A model generated the notes under the pieces. It made no database searches and was not told the origin of the DNA. It was given only the letters and a program-made list of their open reading frames with translations. Positions 10,569 through 21,002 of a stretch of 64,000 nt of DNA are shown piece after piece. This stretch comes from Rhodobacterales bacterium (lineage in GTDB: Bacteria; Pseudomonadota; Alphaproteobacteria; Rhodobacterales; Rhodobacteraceae): contig PDSA01000028.1 in the NCBI GenBank assembly GCA_002748285.1, forward strand, positions 62,001-126,000. The letters run 5' to 3'. Numbering within the stretch: the stretch's first letter is position 1; every line of letters starts with the position of its first letter. The translations under genes and the position numbers were made by a program.

Positions 10569-10694
10569 CACTTTGATCCTCGCTTGCAATGTTGATAGCC
10601 ATTTGCCGGGGCTCTGCCAAGGTCCGGCGGTGCAATGGATTGTCATTTCTGCGCTGCAGGCCTAATATCGGGCCATGCTGTAAAAGGGGCGAAT

Positions 10695-11435
10695 ATGACG
10701 GATCAGCCGGATCGCAAAACCTTGCTTCTGACCGGGGCCAGCCGGGGCATCGGCCATGCCACCGTTCAGTATTTCAATGCGCGTGGCTGGCGGGTGATTT
10801 CCTGTTCCCGCACCGCTTTTGCCAGCAAATGCCCCTGGGGCAGCGGGGCCGAGAACCATGTGCAGATTGATCTGTCCGACCCGGAAAAGACCATGGCCGC
10901 GATGGACGAGATCAGATCCCGCCTCAATGGCCGGCTGGATGCGTTGGTGAACAATGCCGGGGTGTCGCCCAAAGGGCCCGAGGGTGAGCGGCTGACCAGC
11001 ATCAACACCGATCTGCGTGATTGGGGGCGAGTGTTCCACGTTAACTTTTTCGCGCCGGTGATTTTGGCGCGGGGCTTGCGGCGCGAGCTGGCGGCGGCCA
11101 AAGGCGCGGTGGTGAATGTGACCTCGATTGCCGGGTCGCGGGTGCATCCCTTTGCCGGGGCAGCCTATGCCACGTCGAAAGCGGCGCTGGCGGCGTTGAC
11201 CCGGGAGATGGCGCATGATTTCGGGCCGATGGGGGTGCGGGTGAATGCGATTGCCCCGGGCGAGGTCGAGACCGCGATCCTCAGCCCCGGCACCGACAAG
11301 ATTGTCGATCAACTGCCCCTGCGCCGCTTGGGTCAGCCCGAAGAGGTGGCGGCGGCGATCTATTTTCTATGCTCCGAGGACTCTTCTTACATTTCCGGCA
11401 CCGAGATCGAGGTGAACGGGGCGCAGCATGTGTAA
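10695..11435 (+). CDS. Short-chain dehydrogenase/reductase
   Basis: TGASRGIGHAT, NNAG, YATSKAALAALTREMA. Confidence 0.85.
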   Translation: MTDQPDRKTLLLTGASRGIGHATVQYFNARGWRVISCSRTAFASKCPWGSGAENHVQIDLSDPEKTMAAMDEIRSRLNGRLDALVNNAGVSPKGPEGERLTSINTDLRDWGRVFHVNFFAPVILARGLRRELAAAKGAVVNVTSIAGSRVHPFAGAAYATSKAALAALTREMAHDFGPMGVRVNAIAPGEVETAILSPGTDKIVDQLPLRRLGQPEEVAAAIYFLCSEDSSYISGTEIEVNGAQHV

Positions 11436-11454
11436 GGTGCAAGCAAACCGCAGC

Positions 11455-11558
11455 TATAGCGTTTGACGAAATACCTGAAACACAGAGCATCACTTAACGC
11501 GTTGAAATCCTTGATTTCAGGCAGCGTTAAGTGATTCAGGTTTTTCGCATAACGCTTT
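11455..11558 (+). repeat. Copy 1 of dispersed palindromic element A
   Basis: agcgtttgacgaaat...ATCACTTAACGC...GCGTTAAGTGAT...tttttcgcataacgct; reverse-complement copy at 31812-31914. Confidence 0.85.
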
Positions 11559-12207
11559 AAACCAGATCGGCAATGATGCTGCGCAGAGTGGCAATGCCTT
11601 CGCCCTTTTCCGACGAAGTCAGAACCAGCTCGGGATAGGCTGCCGGGTGTTTGGCCAACGCTTTGCGCACCTGTTCCAGCACTTTGGCGCGCTCTTTGTC
11701 CTTGATCTTGTCGGTTTTGGTCAGCACCACCTGAAACGTTACCGCAGCGCGATCCAGCAGGGTCAGGATGTCTTCATCCACCTTTTTCACCCCGTGGCGG
11801 GCGTCAATCAGCACAAAGGCCCGGCGCAGGGTCTGGCGGCCGGACAGGTAGGATTTCAGCAACCGCTGCCATTTGTCCACCACCGCGACCGGCGCATTGG
11901 CATAGCCATAGCCGGGCAGGTCGACCAGATAGGGGCCGTTCAGGGTGGTGAAATAGTTGATCTCTTGCGTGCGGCCGGGCGTGTTCGAAGCCCGCGCCAA
12001 CCCTTTGCGCCCGGTTAAGGCATTGATCAGAGTGGATTTTCCGACATTGGAGCGCCCGGCAAAGCAGACCTCCAACCGATCTGCCTGTGGCAAGCCGTCC
12101 ATCGCTACCACGCCTTTGAGAAAATCGGTGTTGCCGGCAAACAGCTTGCGGCCGCGTTCCTTGGCATCGGCCTCGGGCGCGGGGGCAATGGGAAATGAGA
12201 TGGTCAT
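11557..12207 (-). CDS. engB: Ribosome biogenesis GTPase EngB/YsxC
   Basis: FAGRSNVGKSTLINAL, DLPGYGYA, VLTKTDKI. Confidence 0.92.
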   Translation of the reverse strand: MTISFPIAPAPEADAKERGRKLFAGNTDFLKGVVAMDGLPQADRLEVCFAGRSNVGKSTLINALTGRKGLARASNTPGRTQEINYFTTLNGPYLVDLPGYGYANAPVAVVDKWQRLLKSYLSGRQTLRRAFVLIDARHGVKKVDEDILTLLDRAAVTFQVVLTKTDKIKDKERAKVLEQVRKALAKHPAAYPELVLTSSEKGEGIATLRSIIADLV

Positions 12208-12841
12208 GGCAGAACCTCCAGGTTTTCGGGTTGGCGGTGGTGGCCAGACAGCGGCCAATCGGGTCGATCACCTCAAGGCGCACCGCGCCGATCTTGAGCG
12301 TTTTGCCCAGCCATTCATTTTCCTGCCACGGCTCCAGCCCGTCAAACCACAAATTGCCGCGCCAGCGCAGCGGCGAAAGCTCTTGCCCCAGCTTTTCTCC
12401 GACCTCGGCATTGCTGGCCGGATTATTCAAGCTGATCGAGGCAAAATCTGTGTCGGTCATGCCACGGCTTTGCGCCCGCACGATACGCGCCGGGGCTTTT
12501 TCGCGCGGGTGCAGTAGTGGTTGCAACCAGCTGATGAAATCATCGCTCTGGCTGTCTGGATTCAAGGAGATGTCGGGGCGGTTGGGGTGGCTGAAGCGAA
12601 GGGTTTGGGTGCCCTCATCCAGCTGGCAGGTGATCGCCATCAGCGCCGGATGATTTGCCCCGCGGCTGAAATTGCCGCAATTGGCCCAATGCGAGCCATC
12701 GGCGCGGGAACGCTCATGCACCACCGCCCAAGCCCGATCCCAGGGCATGGTCTGCCCCGGGCTCAACGTCACCGATTGCAGCGGCTCGGCCCCATGCGCT
12801 TTGATTGGGTAGCGCCAGATCTGGGCCAGCCGCGCGGTCAC
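12204..12841 (-). pseudogene. MOSC domain protein (YcbX-like) with apparent out-of-frame internal deletion
   Basis: GTG start overlapping yidC stop; YPIKAHGAEPLQSVTLSPGQTMPWDRAWAV...IGRCLATTANP then a frame shift to ENLEVLP* whose TGA overlaps engB ATG; the GHxDFGVYA segment expected for the family is absent. Confidence 0.65.
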
Positions 12842-14682
12842 TTTTTCGCCTTCGGTTTGGTTTTCTTGCGGGCGAATCCGGCTCTGATATTACCGAACAC
12901 ATCCGGTTTGGCACCTTGCGAGCGCATGATCGCATATTGCTGGATAAAGGTGATGGTGTTGTTGGTGATCCAGTACAGCACCAGCCCCGAAGCAAAGCTG
13001 CCCAGCATAAACATGAACACCCAAGGCATCCAGGCCATAATCATCGCCTGTGTTGGGTCAGTCGGGGTGGGGTTCAGCTTTTGTTGCAGCCACATCGAGA
13101 TCCCCAGCAGGATCGGCAGCACGCCCAGCGAGATGATCGCAATGACCGAGCCGGGTTCAGGCGCGGCAAAGGGCAGCAGGCCAAACAGGTTCAGGATCGA
13201 GGTCGGATCCGGGGCCGACAGGTCGTGCAGCCAGCCAATGAACGGCGCATGGCGCAGCTCCAGCGTGACAAAGATCACCTTATAGAGCGAAAAGAAGATC
13301 GGGATTTGCAGCAGGATCGGCAAACACCCGGCGGCGGGGTTTACCTTTTCCTTTTTGTAAAGCGCCATCATTTCTTTTTGCATTTTTTGCTTGTCGTCGC
13401 CGCAGCGTTCCTTTAGCGCCTCCATCTCGGGTTGAAGGGTCTTCATTTTGGCCATCGAGACATAGGATTTATAGGCCAGCGGCAAAAGTGCGGCCTTGAT
13501 GATGATGGTCAGGGCGATGATCGACCAGCCCATATTGCCGATATACCCATTCAGGGTGTGCAGCAGCCAGAAGATCGGCTTGGTCAGGAAAAAGAACCAG
13601 CCCCAGTCGATCGAATCCAGAAAGCCGAGGATGCCGCTCTTTTGCTCATAGGCGCGGATGGTTTCCCATTCCTTGGCCCCGGCGAACAACCGGGTGTTGA
13701 CGGTGACGGTTGCGCCGGGTTGAACGGTTTGCACCGGCAGGCGGGCTTCGGTGGTGTAAATGTCACCACCCTTGATATATTTCGCCACCGAGGTGAATTT
13801 CTGGCCCGGATCCGGGATAAGGCTGGTCATCCAGTTTTTATCGGTAAAGCCGACCCAGCCATTCTGTTCAACCTCGATCAGCTCGGCATTGGCATTTTCA
13901 GTGTTAAGGAAATCATAATCGGGCATGTCCGAATATTTGGTTTCTTCCAATTCGCCATCCGACATGCGCACCACGCCTTCATGCAGGATGAAAAACCCGG
14001 TCACATCCGGCTCGCCATAGCGGGCAACGATGCCGTAGGGGAACAGATGATGCGCCCCGGTCGAGCCATTTTCCACCGATTGCGCCACCGAGAACATGTA
14101 ATGTTCGTCCACCGAAATCGTGCGGCGGAAAGTCATGCCGATATTGTTATCCCAGCGCAGGGTGATCGGGGTGGCTTCGGTCAGCTCATCACCGCTTTCC
14201 AGAGTCCACAAGGTATTGGGACCGGGCACCTGATCTGCCTCCAGATCACCGGCGCGGCCCCAGCCGAAAATCGCGTAATAGGGGTGGTCCGAGCCAAAGG
14301 GAGACAGCAGGGTGACCAGATCAGAATCTTTATCCAGAGTTTCGCGATAGCTTTTGAGCGCCAGATCATCAATGCGCCCGCCCAGCAGGGTGATCGAGCC
14401 CTGCAATTCGGCGGTGTCGACTTTGATCCGGGCGGCGGATTTCAGCTTTTCCTGATGCGAACCGGGCGGGACCGGTGCCGCAGTGGTGTTGCCGGGGGCA
14501 GGGGCCGCCGGAGGGGTGGCAACGCCGGTTGCTCCCGTGTTTTGCCCGGTATTCTGCGCCGCATTTTCCGTATTCTGCGCAATCGGAGCGGGTGGTGGCG
14601 GTTGGAACCAAGCGCTCCAGACCAGCATCACGATGCCGCTCAATACGATTGCCAGAATTAGGTTCTTGTTCTGATCGTCCAT
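12838..14682 (-). CDS. yidC: Membrane protein insertase YidC
   Basis: MDDQNKNLILAIVLSGIVMLVWSAWF; NPAAGCLPILLQIPIFFSLYKV; FMLGSFASGLVLYWITNNT. Confidence 0.95.
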   Translation of the reverse strand: MDDQNKNLILAIVLSGIVMLVWSAWFQPPPPAPIAQNTENAAQNTGQNTGATGVATPPAAPAPGNTTAAPVPPGSHQEKLKSAARIKVDTAELQGSITLLGGRIDDLALKSYRETLDKDSDLVTLLSPFGSDHPYYAIFGWGRAGDLEADQVPGPNTLWTLESGDELTEATPITLRWDNNIGMTFRRTISVDEHYMFSVAQSVENGSTGAHHLFPYGIVARYGEPDVTGFFILHEGVVRMSDGELEETKYSDMPDYDFLNTENANAELIEVEQNGWVGFTDKNWMTSLIPDPGQKFTSVAKYIKGGDIYTTEARLPVQTVQPGATVTVNTRLFAGAKEWETIRAYEQKSGILGFLDSIDWGWFFFLTKPIFWLLHTLNGYIGNMGWSIIALTIIIKAALLPLAYKSYVSMAKMKTLQPEMEALKERCGDDKQKMQKEMMALYKKEKVNPAAGCLPILLQIPIFFSLYKVIFVTLELRHAPFIGWLHDLSAPDPTSILNLFGLLPFAAPEPGSVIAIISLGVLPILLGISMWLQQKLNPTPTDPTQAMIMAWMPWVFMFMLGSFASGLVLYWITNNTITFIQQYAIMRSQGAKPDVFGNIRAGFARKKTKPKAKK

Positions 14683-14879
14683 TTGGACACACCCCATCAC
14701 TGAAATTGGTCTCAGTGGTTCAACAGCCCAAGGGCGCAAAGGTCAAGCAGTTTTCCCGATTTTCAAGGCAAAGCAGGGAAAAACCTGCCTCTGCTGCGCT
14801 GAAAGTGGCCAGCAGCGGTGTTCACGCAAATCAGCATCGGGCAGGGACCATGACGCGCATGATCGTTGTAAGATTGGCA

Positions 14880-16514
14880 TCATTCAAAACAGTCCCCGAT
14901 TTTCGGCGTGCGGGCCAGCTTTTCATTATGCTGCGCCATCCAGTCGATGGTCTGATCAAACGGCAAGGGGCGGGACAGGCCAAAGCCCTGAATATGGCCA
15001 CAACCCAGCTGCGCCAGCATGGCATGTTCGCCCACGGTTTCGACCCCTTCGCCCAGGGTTTCGATGTCCAACTGCTCGGCCATGGTCAGAATGGCCGAGA
15101 CCATCCGTTGCTGTTCCGGGTCGGTGTCGACCTTCATCACGAAAGAACGATCAATCTTGATTCGTCCCACCGCAAAACGGCGGATATTGGAAATCGAAGC
15201 ATGGCCGGTGCCGAAATCATCCAGATCAATCGCGCAGCCCAGCTTGGCCAGATTGGCGATGTTGCGGGTGATGATGTCGTCATCGGTCTTGGTCACAACG
15301 GTTTCCAGAATTTCGACCGCCAGCCGCTGTGGGGCCAGATCAAAGCGGTCCAGCTCCCAGCGGATTTTATCAACCAGATTGGGGTTGCGCAGCTCGGCGC
15401 TGGAAAAATTCACCCCGACTTGCGGCACAAAGAACCCATCCTTTTCCCATTTCGTCAATGCTTTGAGGGAATGATACAGGATGATCTCGCTCAGCCGCTC
15501 TGACAGCCCGGCCTGCTCAATGGCGGGCAGAAAATCACCGGGCGACACCATCCCATGCTGCGGATGCTGCCAACGCGCCAGTGCTTCGAAGCCAGTGACC
15601 TGTCCGGTATCCGTCGAAATCTGCGGCTGAAACCAAGGCACGATCTGCCCCTCTTCCAATGCCGCGCTGACTTCTTTGATCAACGCATGTTTTTTCTGCG
15701 CCTTTTGCTGCATCTCGCCAGAATATGCCCGCAGCGCCGCCGGGCCATTCAGCTGCGCCTCTTCCAGCGCCAGCTCGGCGGCCTCCAACATGGCCGAGCC
15801 GCTGGCCTCGGGGCTGCGGCTGCCCAGGCAGAACCCGACCGAAGCTGAAATATAAACCGTGGTTGCATTCAGGCTGATCGGTTCTGAAATCGCGGCTTGC
15901 AGGCGCGAGGATATCTGGATCAGGCTTTCCAGATCGGCCCGGCGCACGGGACCCAGAGCGATGGCAAAAATTGCCCCATCCAGTCGGCAAACCGTGTCGT
16001 TTTCACGCAAAGTCCCGCAAAGCCGTTCGTGGCTTTTCTGCAAAATATCATCACATGCCTTATGCCCCAGCCGGCCCACCAGCGCGGTATAGTCATCCAG
16101 CTCCAGCACAATAGCGGCGGTGGTTTGCCCGGTTTTGGGGCGGTTTTGCAGCACGACATCCAGCGCGGTTTCAATGATTTCCCGCTGGCCGACTCCGGCG
16201 CTGTGTCCGTTTCTGCCCGCCGAAACCAACGGATTTGATCCGGGGTGTTTGCCATTGTCCGATTGCGGATCCGGGACGCCTATTGCCGCGATCACTGCCG
16301 GGAATATCAGCGCGGCCACCAAAAGCGCCGCTTCGCCCCCTAGCCAGAATGCGCCCAGCATAATTGCCGGAACAAAGGCCAGCATCTGTGGCCCATAGAT
16401 GATCCCGTGAATCTGTTTGCGAGAAAATCTTTCTGTAATCCCAGCCTTGAGCGGCATGTTACGCATCCTTTTCCTGAAACGTCGCAGCCCGGGCCGCAAC
16501 CTGTTGGAAAACAC
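14880..16514 (-). CDS. Membrane GGDEF/EAL protein; EAL intact-looking, GGDEF degenerate
   Basis: FEALARWQHP, DDFGTGHASI, LGEGVE; GGDEF position reads RLDGAIFAIAL. Confidence 0.85.
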   Translation of the reverse strand: MFSNRLRPGLRRFRKRMRNMPLKAGITERFSRKQIHGIIYGPQMLAFVPAIMLGAFWLGGEAALLVAALIFPAVIAAIGVPDPQSDNGKHPGSNPLVSAGRNGHSAGVGQREIIETALDVVLQNRPKTGQTTAAIVLELDDYTALVGRLGHKACDDILQKSHERLCGTLRENDTVCRLDGAIFAIALGPVRRADLESLIQISSRLQAAISEPISLNATTVYISASVGFCLGSRSPEASGSAMLEAAELALEEAQLNGPAALRAYSGEMQQKAQKKHALIKEVSAALEEGQIVPWFQPQISTDTGQVTGFEALARWQHPQHGMVSPGDFLPAIEQAGLSERLSEIILYHSLKALTKWEKDGFFVPQVGVNFSSAELRNPNLVDKIRWELDRFDLAPQRLAVEILETVVTKTDDDIITRNIANLAKLGCAIDLDDFGTGHASISNIRRFAVGRIKIDRSFVMKVDTDPEQQRMVSAILTMAEQLDIETLGEGVETVGEHAMLAQLGCGHIQGFGLSRPLPFDQTIDWMAQHNEKLARTPKIGDCFE

Positions 16515-16540
16515 GCTAGAGCTGTTTGGTCAGAGGATTA

Positions 16541-17410
16541 TTAACGCAACTTGGGAATCTGCATTGCATTTTCATCAATTTCGCAGGATTTGCGTAACAA
16601 ACCGGCGAAATCAAACAGCTTCGGGTCCAGCAAATGCGAGGGCCGGGCATTCATCAGGGCGCTAAACATTTTTTGCCGCCGCCCGGGGGCGTTTTTCTCC
16701 CACCCATCCAGAATGGCTTTGACCTGCTGGCGTTGCAAATTGTCCTGAGAGCCGCATAGCCCGCACGGAATAATCGGGTAATTCATTGAATTTGCAAACT
16801 TTTCGCAATCGGCCTCGGCCACATGCGCCAGCGGGCGGTAAACGAACAGATCGCCTGCATCATTGAGCAGCTTGGGCGGCATGGTCGCCAGGCGTCCACC
16901 GTGAAACAGGTTCATGAAAAAGGTTTCCAAAATGTCGTCGCGGTGATGCCCCAACACAATGGCGCTGCAATTTTCCTCGCGCGCGATGCGGTATAAATGA
17001 CCGCGCCGCAGCCTGGAACAGAGCGAACAAAAGGTACGCCCCTCGGGGATTTTATCGGTGACCACGGAATAGGTGTCTTCATATTCCACCCGGTGCGGCA
17101 CCTGCATGTCTTTCAGAAATTTCGGCAGCACGGTTGCCGGGAAGTTGGGCTGGCCCTGATCCAGATTGCAGGCCAGCAGCTCAACCGGCAGCAGGCCGCG
17201 CCATTTCAACTCGTGCAGCACCGCCAGCAGGGTATAGCTGTCTTTGCCGCCGGATAGACACACCAGCCAACGGGTGCCGCGCTCGATCATGCCATAGGCT
17301 TCGATCGCCTCGCGGGTCTGGCGCACGATGCGCTTGCGCAGTTTTTTGAACTCGGTGCTGCTGGGGGCGCCGTGGAACAAGGGGTGGATGTCGTCATTGT
17401 CGTCAAGCAT
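16541..17410 (-). CDS. ttcA: tRNA 2-thiocytidine(32) synthetase
   Basis: [14 protein letters not shown]-loop, [20 protein letters not shown]. Confidence 0.92.
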   Translation of the reverse strand: MLDDNDDIHPLFHGAPSSTEFKKLRKRIVRQTREAIEAYGMIERGTRWLVCLSGGKDSYTLLAVLHELKWRGLLPVELLACNLDQGQPNFPATVLPKFLKDMQVPHRVEYEDTYSVVTDKIPEGRTFCSLCSRLRRGHLYRIAREENCSAIVLGHHRDDILETFFMNLFHGGRLATMPPKLLNDAGDLFVYRPLAHVAEADCEKFANSMNYPIIPCGLCGSQDNLQRQQVKAILDGWEKNAPGRRQKMFSALMNARPSHLLDPKLFDFAGLLRKSCEIDENAMQIPKLR

Positions 17411-17594
17411 GGGAGTCTTTGCGATAAGAAGATGAAAAACCGCTGATCGGGGTCTGCGGTGAAAAGGGCTGGGTCAGGATGTTCCGGGCCGCGGTAAAGG
17501 ACGAGCGGTAGGGCGGCTTTTGCGGGCGTGGGTTTAGATTGACCACCTGCATCACCCCCAATCGCCAGAGCCATTTGGTAACACCCGTTCCCAT
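17403..17594 (-). CDS. Small hypothetical protein (63 aa) coupled to yidD and ttcA
   Basis: ATG overlaps the yidD stop (TGATG) and its stop overlaps the ttcA start region; no recognised domain. Confidence 0.45.
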   Translation of the reverse strand: MGTGVTKWLWRLGVMQVVNLNPRPQKPPYRSSFTAARNILTQPFSPQTPISGFSSSYRKDSHA

Positions 17595-17830
17595 CAGCTT
17601 TTCCCATCCTCGCCATCCACAGGGTCATAGCCGCAGCCGCCCCAGGGGTTGCAACGGGCAATGCGCTTGGCCGCCATCCAGCCGCCTTTGAACGCGCCGT
17701 ATTTCTGCAAGGCTTCCAGCGCATAGACGCTGCAAGTGGGCTGATAGCGGCAGTTAAAGCCGACCCATGGGCTGAAAATCAGCCGATAGAGGCGAATCGG
17801 AGCCGCCAGAATATGGGCCAGCGGGCTCAT
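17594..17830 (-). CDS. yidD: Membrane protein insertion efficiency factor YidD
   Basis: [60 protein letters not shown]. Confidence 0.92.
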   Translation of the reverse strand: MSPLAHILAAPIRLYRLIFSPWVGFNCRYQPTCSVYALEALQKYGAFKGGWMAAKRIARCNPWGGCGYDPVDGEDGKS

Positions 17831-18261
17831 TTGCGTGGGCCGTGAATGATGGTCAGCGCGTGGCGCAGATCGGCCAGCATGTCGGGGTAGGGACGCTCGG
17901 CGGTGATCTGTTTGCGCCCGATCAAAACATAATCCCAGCCCGGCTGCCCCAATTCGGGCAGCACCGTGCGGGCAATCGCGCGCAAACGCCGCTTGGCGCG
18001 GTTGCGGGCCACGGCATTGCCGACCTTCTTTGAGCAGGTAAACCCAACCCGAATGCCATCGGTATCGGCCTCGCCGGAGCGTCTGCGCCGGGCTTGCAGG
18101 ATCAACCCCGCACAAGCCCGGCGTCTGGCCCGGGCGGCTTGCAGGAAATCCGAGCGTTTGCGCAATGTGATCAGGGCAGGGGGCAGACATGAAGAAACCG
18201 CCTCCGGCACAGATGCAGCGCGGGGCGTATTGCCTGCTGCCGGAGCCGATGGCGGTGTCAT
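17827..18261 (-). CDS. rnpA: Ribonuclease P protein component
   Basis: [36 protein letters not shown]; located between rpmH and yidD. Confidence 0.9.
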   Translation of the reverse strand: MTPPSAPAAGNTPRAASVPEAVSSCLPPALITLRKRSDFLQAARARRRACAGLILQARRRRSGEADTDGIRVGFTCSKKVGNAVARNRAKRRLRAIARTVLPELGQPGWDYVLIGRKQITAERPYPDMLADLRHALTIIHGPRK

Positions 18262-18295
18262 GATGTTAAACCTGTTGCGAAACGCCTGAAAACGC

Positions 18296-18430
18296 CTAGG
18301 CGCTCAGCTTGGCGCGGCCTTTGGCACGGCGGGCGTTCAGAATTTTGCGCCCGGCTTTGGTGGCCATACGTGCCCGAAAGCCGTGGCGGTGTTTGCGAAC
18401 CAGGTTCGATGGTTGAAATGTGCGTTTCAT
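18296..18430 (-). CDS. rpmH: 50S ribosomal protein L34 (not in supplied ORF track)
   Basis: Translates to [44 protein letters not shown]. Confidence 0.97.
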   Translation of the reverse strand: MKRTFQPSNLVRKHRHGFRARMATKAGRKILNARRAKGRAKLSA

Positions 18431-18653
18431 CGCGCTCTCCGTTTCAAAACGTCTAAGATCAGACCTGCACCCGCAATGGATTCGAAGGTCACTGTTGTTC
18501 GAAGCCCGTCATTTAGGCTGATGTTGGGGGTAAGTCAATTCGCTAAGCCGGGAAAAAGCGTAAATCGCCGACAAAATCGCCCCGGAAGGAGCAAATATGG
18601 TCAAACCCTGCGATTCCAAAGCCCCATATGGGCCGAGATCACACCGGATGCCC

Positions 18654-19349
18654 TCAGCCGGGAACGCCGCATTCGTCCGATTTGACCAGCCGCAGCCCAT
18701 GCGGTTTTGCCCGGTTAGACGGGGAGGCAACAGGGCGCGACTGTGGCGCGGGGCGGTCCTGAGCCGGGCTCAGCGCCGTCAGTTTCTGATCCCTCACATG
18801 AAACCGGCGCGGGGTGCGGCCAATCACGCCGCTACCCACCAGACAGCCAATGGCCCGATTAATCGCCCCACTTTCGCTGCGCAGCGGAAACAGCGCCAGC
18901 TTGCCATCCAGCCCGGGCTTTCCAATATGGCTTTCGGCCCGCAGGGTCAGTTCGGCGATTTGCGGACCGTCAAAGACCTGTTCCAGCGTCTCCGTGATGC
19001 TCTTGCGCCCGTTGGGGGTGAAAAAGGCGGTGAAGGGCAGCCCGCGCACCTCCATCCCAAGCAGATCGTTCAGATGCTGTCCGCCCAGCCGCAGCCGCGC
19101 CATGCCCGGCGCGATGCGCTCGAGCAGGAAAATCTGGCTCAGCGCCCCTTCGATGCCGCGCGGGTCGACTTCGCTGCGCAGCGGCACCAGACGGCCCATG
19201 CGCAGACCTTCCCAATAGGCCCGCAGCTGCTGAATCTGAGGACATAGATGATCCTTTTTGTAACCGGCCAATGACACCACGTTTTTTCCACCAAATAATT
19301 TACGCATTTCTGACACCCGTCCTTTAATGCCCCCATAGCGGTCAGACAT
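18654..19349 (-). CDS. PAS-domain protein (PAS_5-like family)
   Basis: AYWEGLRMGRLVPLRSEVDPRGIEGALSQIFLLERIAPGMARLRLGGQHLNDLLGMEVRGLP. Confidence 0.65.
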   Translation of the reverse strand: MSDRYGGIKGRVSEMRKLFGGKNVVSLAGYKKDHLCPQIQQLRAYWEGLRMGRLVPLRSEVDPRGIEGALSQIFLLERIAPGMARLRLGGQHLNDLLGMEVRGLPFTAFFTPNGRKSITETLEQVFDGPQIAELTLRAESHIGKPGLDGKLALFPLRSESGAINRAIGCLVGSGVIGRTPRRFHVRDQKLTALSPAQDRPAPQSRPVASPSNRAKPHGLRLVKSDECGVPG

Positions 19350-19466
19350 TGTTGTTCACGGGATCAATCTTGTGTTAATCATTTGAACAGAATGCTTACC
19401 ATTGTGTTAACATAGCACGGTTTTCATAAAATTCAGGGGGTAAAAATACGAAATGGTTAACCGCCG

Positions 19467-20357
19467 ATGATCCGATCCATGACCGGCTTTGCCGCCCGCA
19501 ACAACGAAATGCCCGGTTTTTCCTGGAGCTGGGAGCTGCGCAGCGTCAACGCCAAGGCGCTGGACATCCGTATGCGTCTGCCTGACTGGATCGAGGGGCT
19601 GGAAACGGCGCTGCGCGAGCAACTGGCCAAAGAGGCAGAGCGCGGCAGCATTGGCCTGACCCTGCGCGTTCAGCGCGATGAACCCGCCACGCCTCTGATC
19701 CTGAATGAGGTGCAGTTGCAGCGCAACATCGCAGCGATCCGCCAGATTGAAAGTGCTGCGGCCGAGGCCGGGTTGCCCCTGATCCGTTGCTCCGCCGCCG
19801 ATCTACTGACCCAGCGCGGGGTGATCGACTCCACCCCGCCCGCAATTGACACGGCACCGCTGCGGGCGGCGCTGCTGGCCGATCTGCCCGCTTTACTCGA
19901 AGATTTCACCGCCATGCGCCGGGCCGAGGGGCAGGCTCTGGAAACGGTGATTCGGGGGCAGCTGGATCAGATCAGCGCGCTCAGTGCCGATGCTGCGGTC
20001 ATTGCCGAACAGCGCAAGGGGCAAATGGCCGAAACCCTGCGCAAAAATCTGGCACTGGTGCTGGACAATGTCGACGGGGCCGATGCCGACCGGGTGGCGC
20101 AGGAACTGGCGCTGCTGGCGGTCAAGGCTGATGTCACCGAAGAGCTGGATCGCCTGAACGCCCATGTCGATGCCGCGCTTGACCTGCTGGGCCAAAGCGG
20201 TGCGGTCGGGCGCAAGCTGGATTTCCTGATGCAGGAATTCATGCGTGAAACCAACACCTTATGTTCCAAAGCTCAATCAACACCGCTGACCCGGATCGGG
20301 CTGGATTTAAAGGCCGTGATCGGCCAGATGCGGGAACAAGTGCAAAATGTGGAGTAA
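19467..20357 (+). CDS. yicC: YicC family endoribonuclease-like protein
   Basis: MIRSMTGFAARN...SWELRSVNAKALDIRMRLP; FLMQEFMRETNTLCSKA. Confidence 0.9.
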   Translation: MIRSMTGFAARNNEMPGFSWSWELRSVNAKALDIRMRLPDWIEGLETALREQLAKEAERGSIGLTLRVQRDEPATPLILNEVQLQRNIAAIRQIESAAAEAGLPLIRCSAADLLTQRGVIDSTPPAIDTAPLRAALLADLPALLEDFTAMRRAEGQALETVIRGQLDQISALSADAAVIAEQRKGQMAETLRKNLALVLDNVDGADADRVAQELALLAVKADVTEELDRLNAHVDAALDLLGQSGAVGRKLDFLMQEFMRETNTLCSKAQSTPLTRIGLDLKAVIGQMREQVQNVE

Positions 20358-20360
20358 ACG

Positions 20361-21002
20361 ATGACAGATCGCCGTGGCTTGTTAATCATCCTGTCCTCGC
20401 CCTCGGGTGCGGGCAAATCGACGCTGGCCAAGCGGCTGATGGCCTGGGATCCTGAGATCAGCTTTTCGGTTTCCGCCACCACCCGCAAGCCGCGCCCCGG
20501 AGAAGTCGATGGCGTGGATTATTATTTCAAGACCCATGCCGAATTCGCCGATATGGTGGAAAAAGGCGAAATGCTGGAACATGCGCAGGTTTTTGACCAT
20601 TATTACGGCTCACCCAAGGCCTCGGTGCAAAAGGCGATCGAGGCCGGGCGCGATGTGCTGTTTGATGTCGACTGGCAGGGCGGGCAGCAGGTGCGGGCCT
20701 CGAGCCTTGGGGCCAATGTGCTGACGATCTTTATCCTGCCCCCTTCCATCGCCGAGCTTGAGCGCCGCCTGCACAGCCGGGCTCAGGACAGCGCCGAGGT
20801 GATCGCCCGGCGGATGCAGAAAAGTGCAGACGAGATCAGCCATTGGCCGGAATATGATTTCATCATTTTCAACGATGATCTGGACGAGGCCGAGGCGCAG
20901 TTGAAAACCATCGTCAGCGCCGCCCGGCTGCGGCGTTCGCAACAACCGGCATTGGTCGAGCGCGTCCGCGCACTGGATGCCGAATTCAAGGAGAGACAAT
21001 GA
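20361..21002 (+). CDS. gmk: Guanylate kinase
   Basis: [35 protein letters not shown]. Confidence 0.93.
   Translation: MTDRRGLLIILSSPSGAGKSTLAKRLMAWDPEISFSVSATTRKPRPGEVDGVDYYFKTHAEFADMVEKGEMLEHAQVFDHYYGSPKASVQKAIEAGRDVLFDVDWQGGQQVRASSLGANVLTIFILPPSIAELERRLHSRAQDSAEVIARRMQKSADEISHWPEYDFIIFNDDLDEAEAQLKTIVSAARLRRSQQPALVERVRALDAEFKERQ

Noticed and set aside
11804-12204. C-terminal 130 residues of the long MOSC ORF overlapping engB
   Set aside because: Out-of-frame read-through into engB after the apparent deletion, not a real domain.
13432-14661. 409-aa plus-strand ORF opposite yidC
   Set aside because: Antisense shadow of an unambiguous yidC gene.
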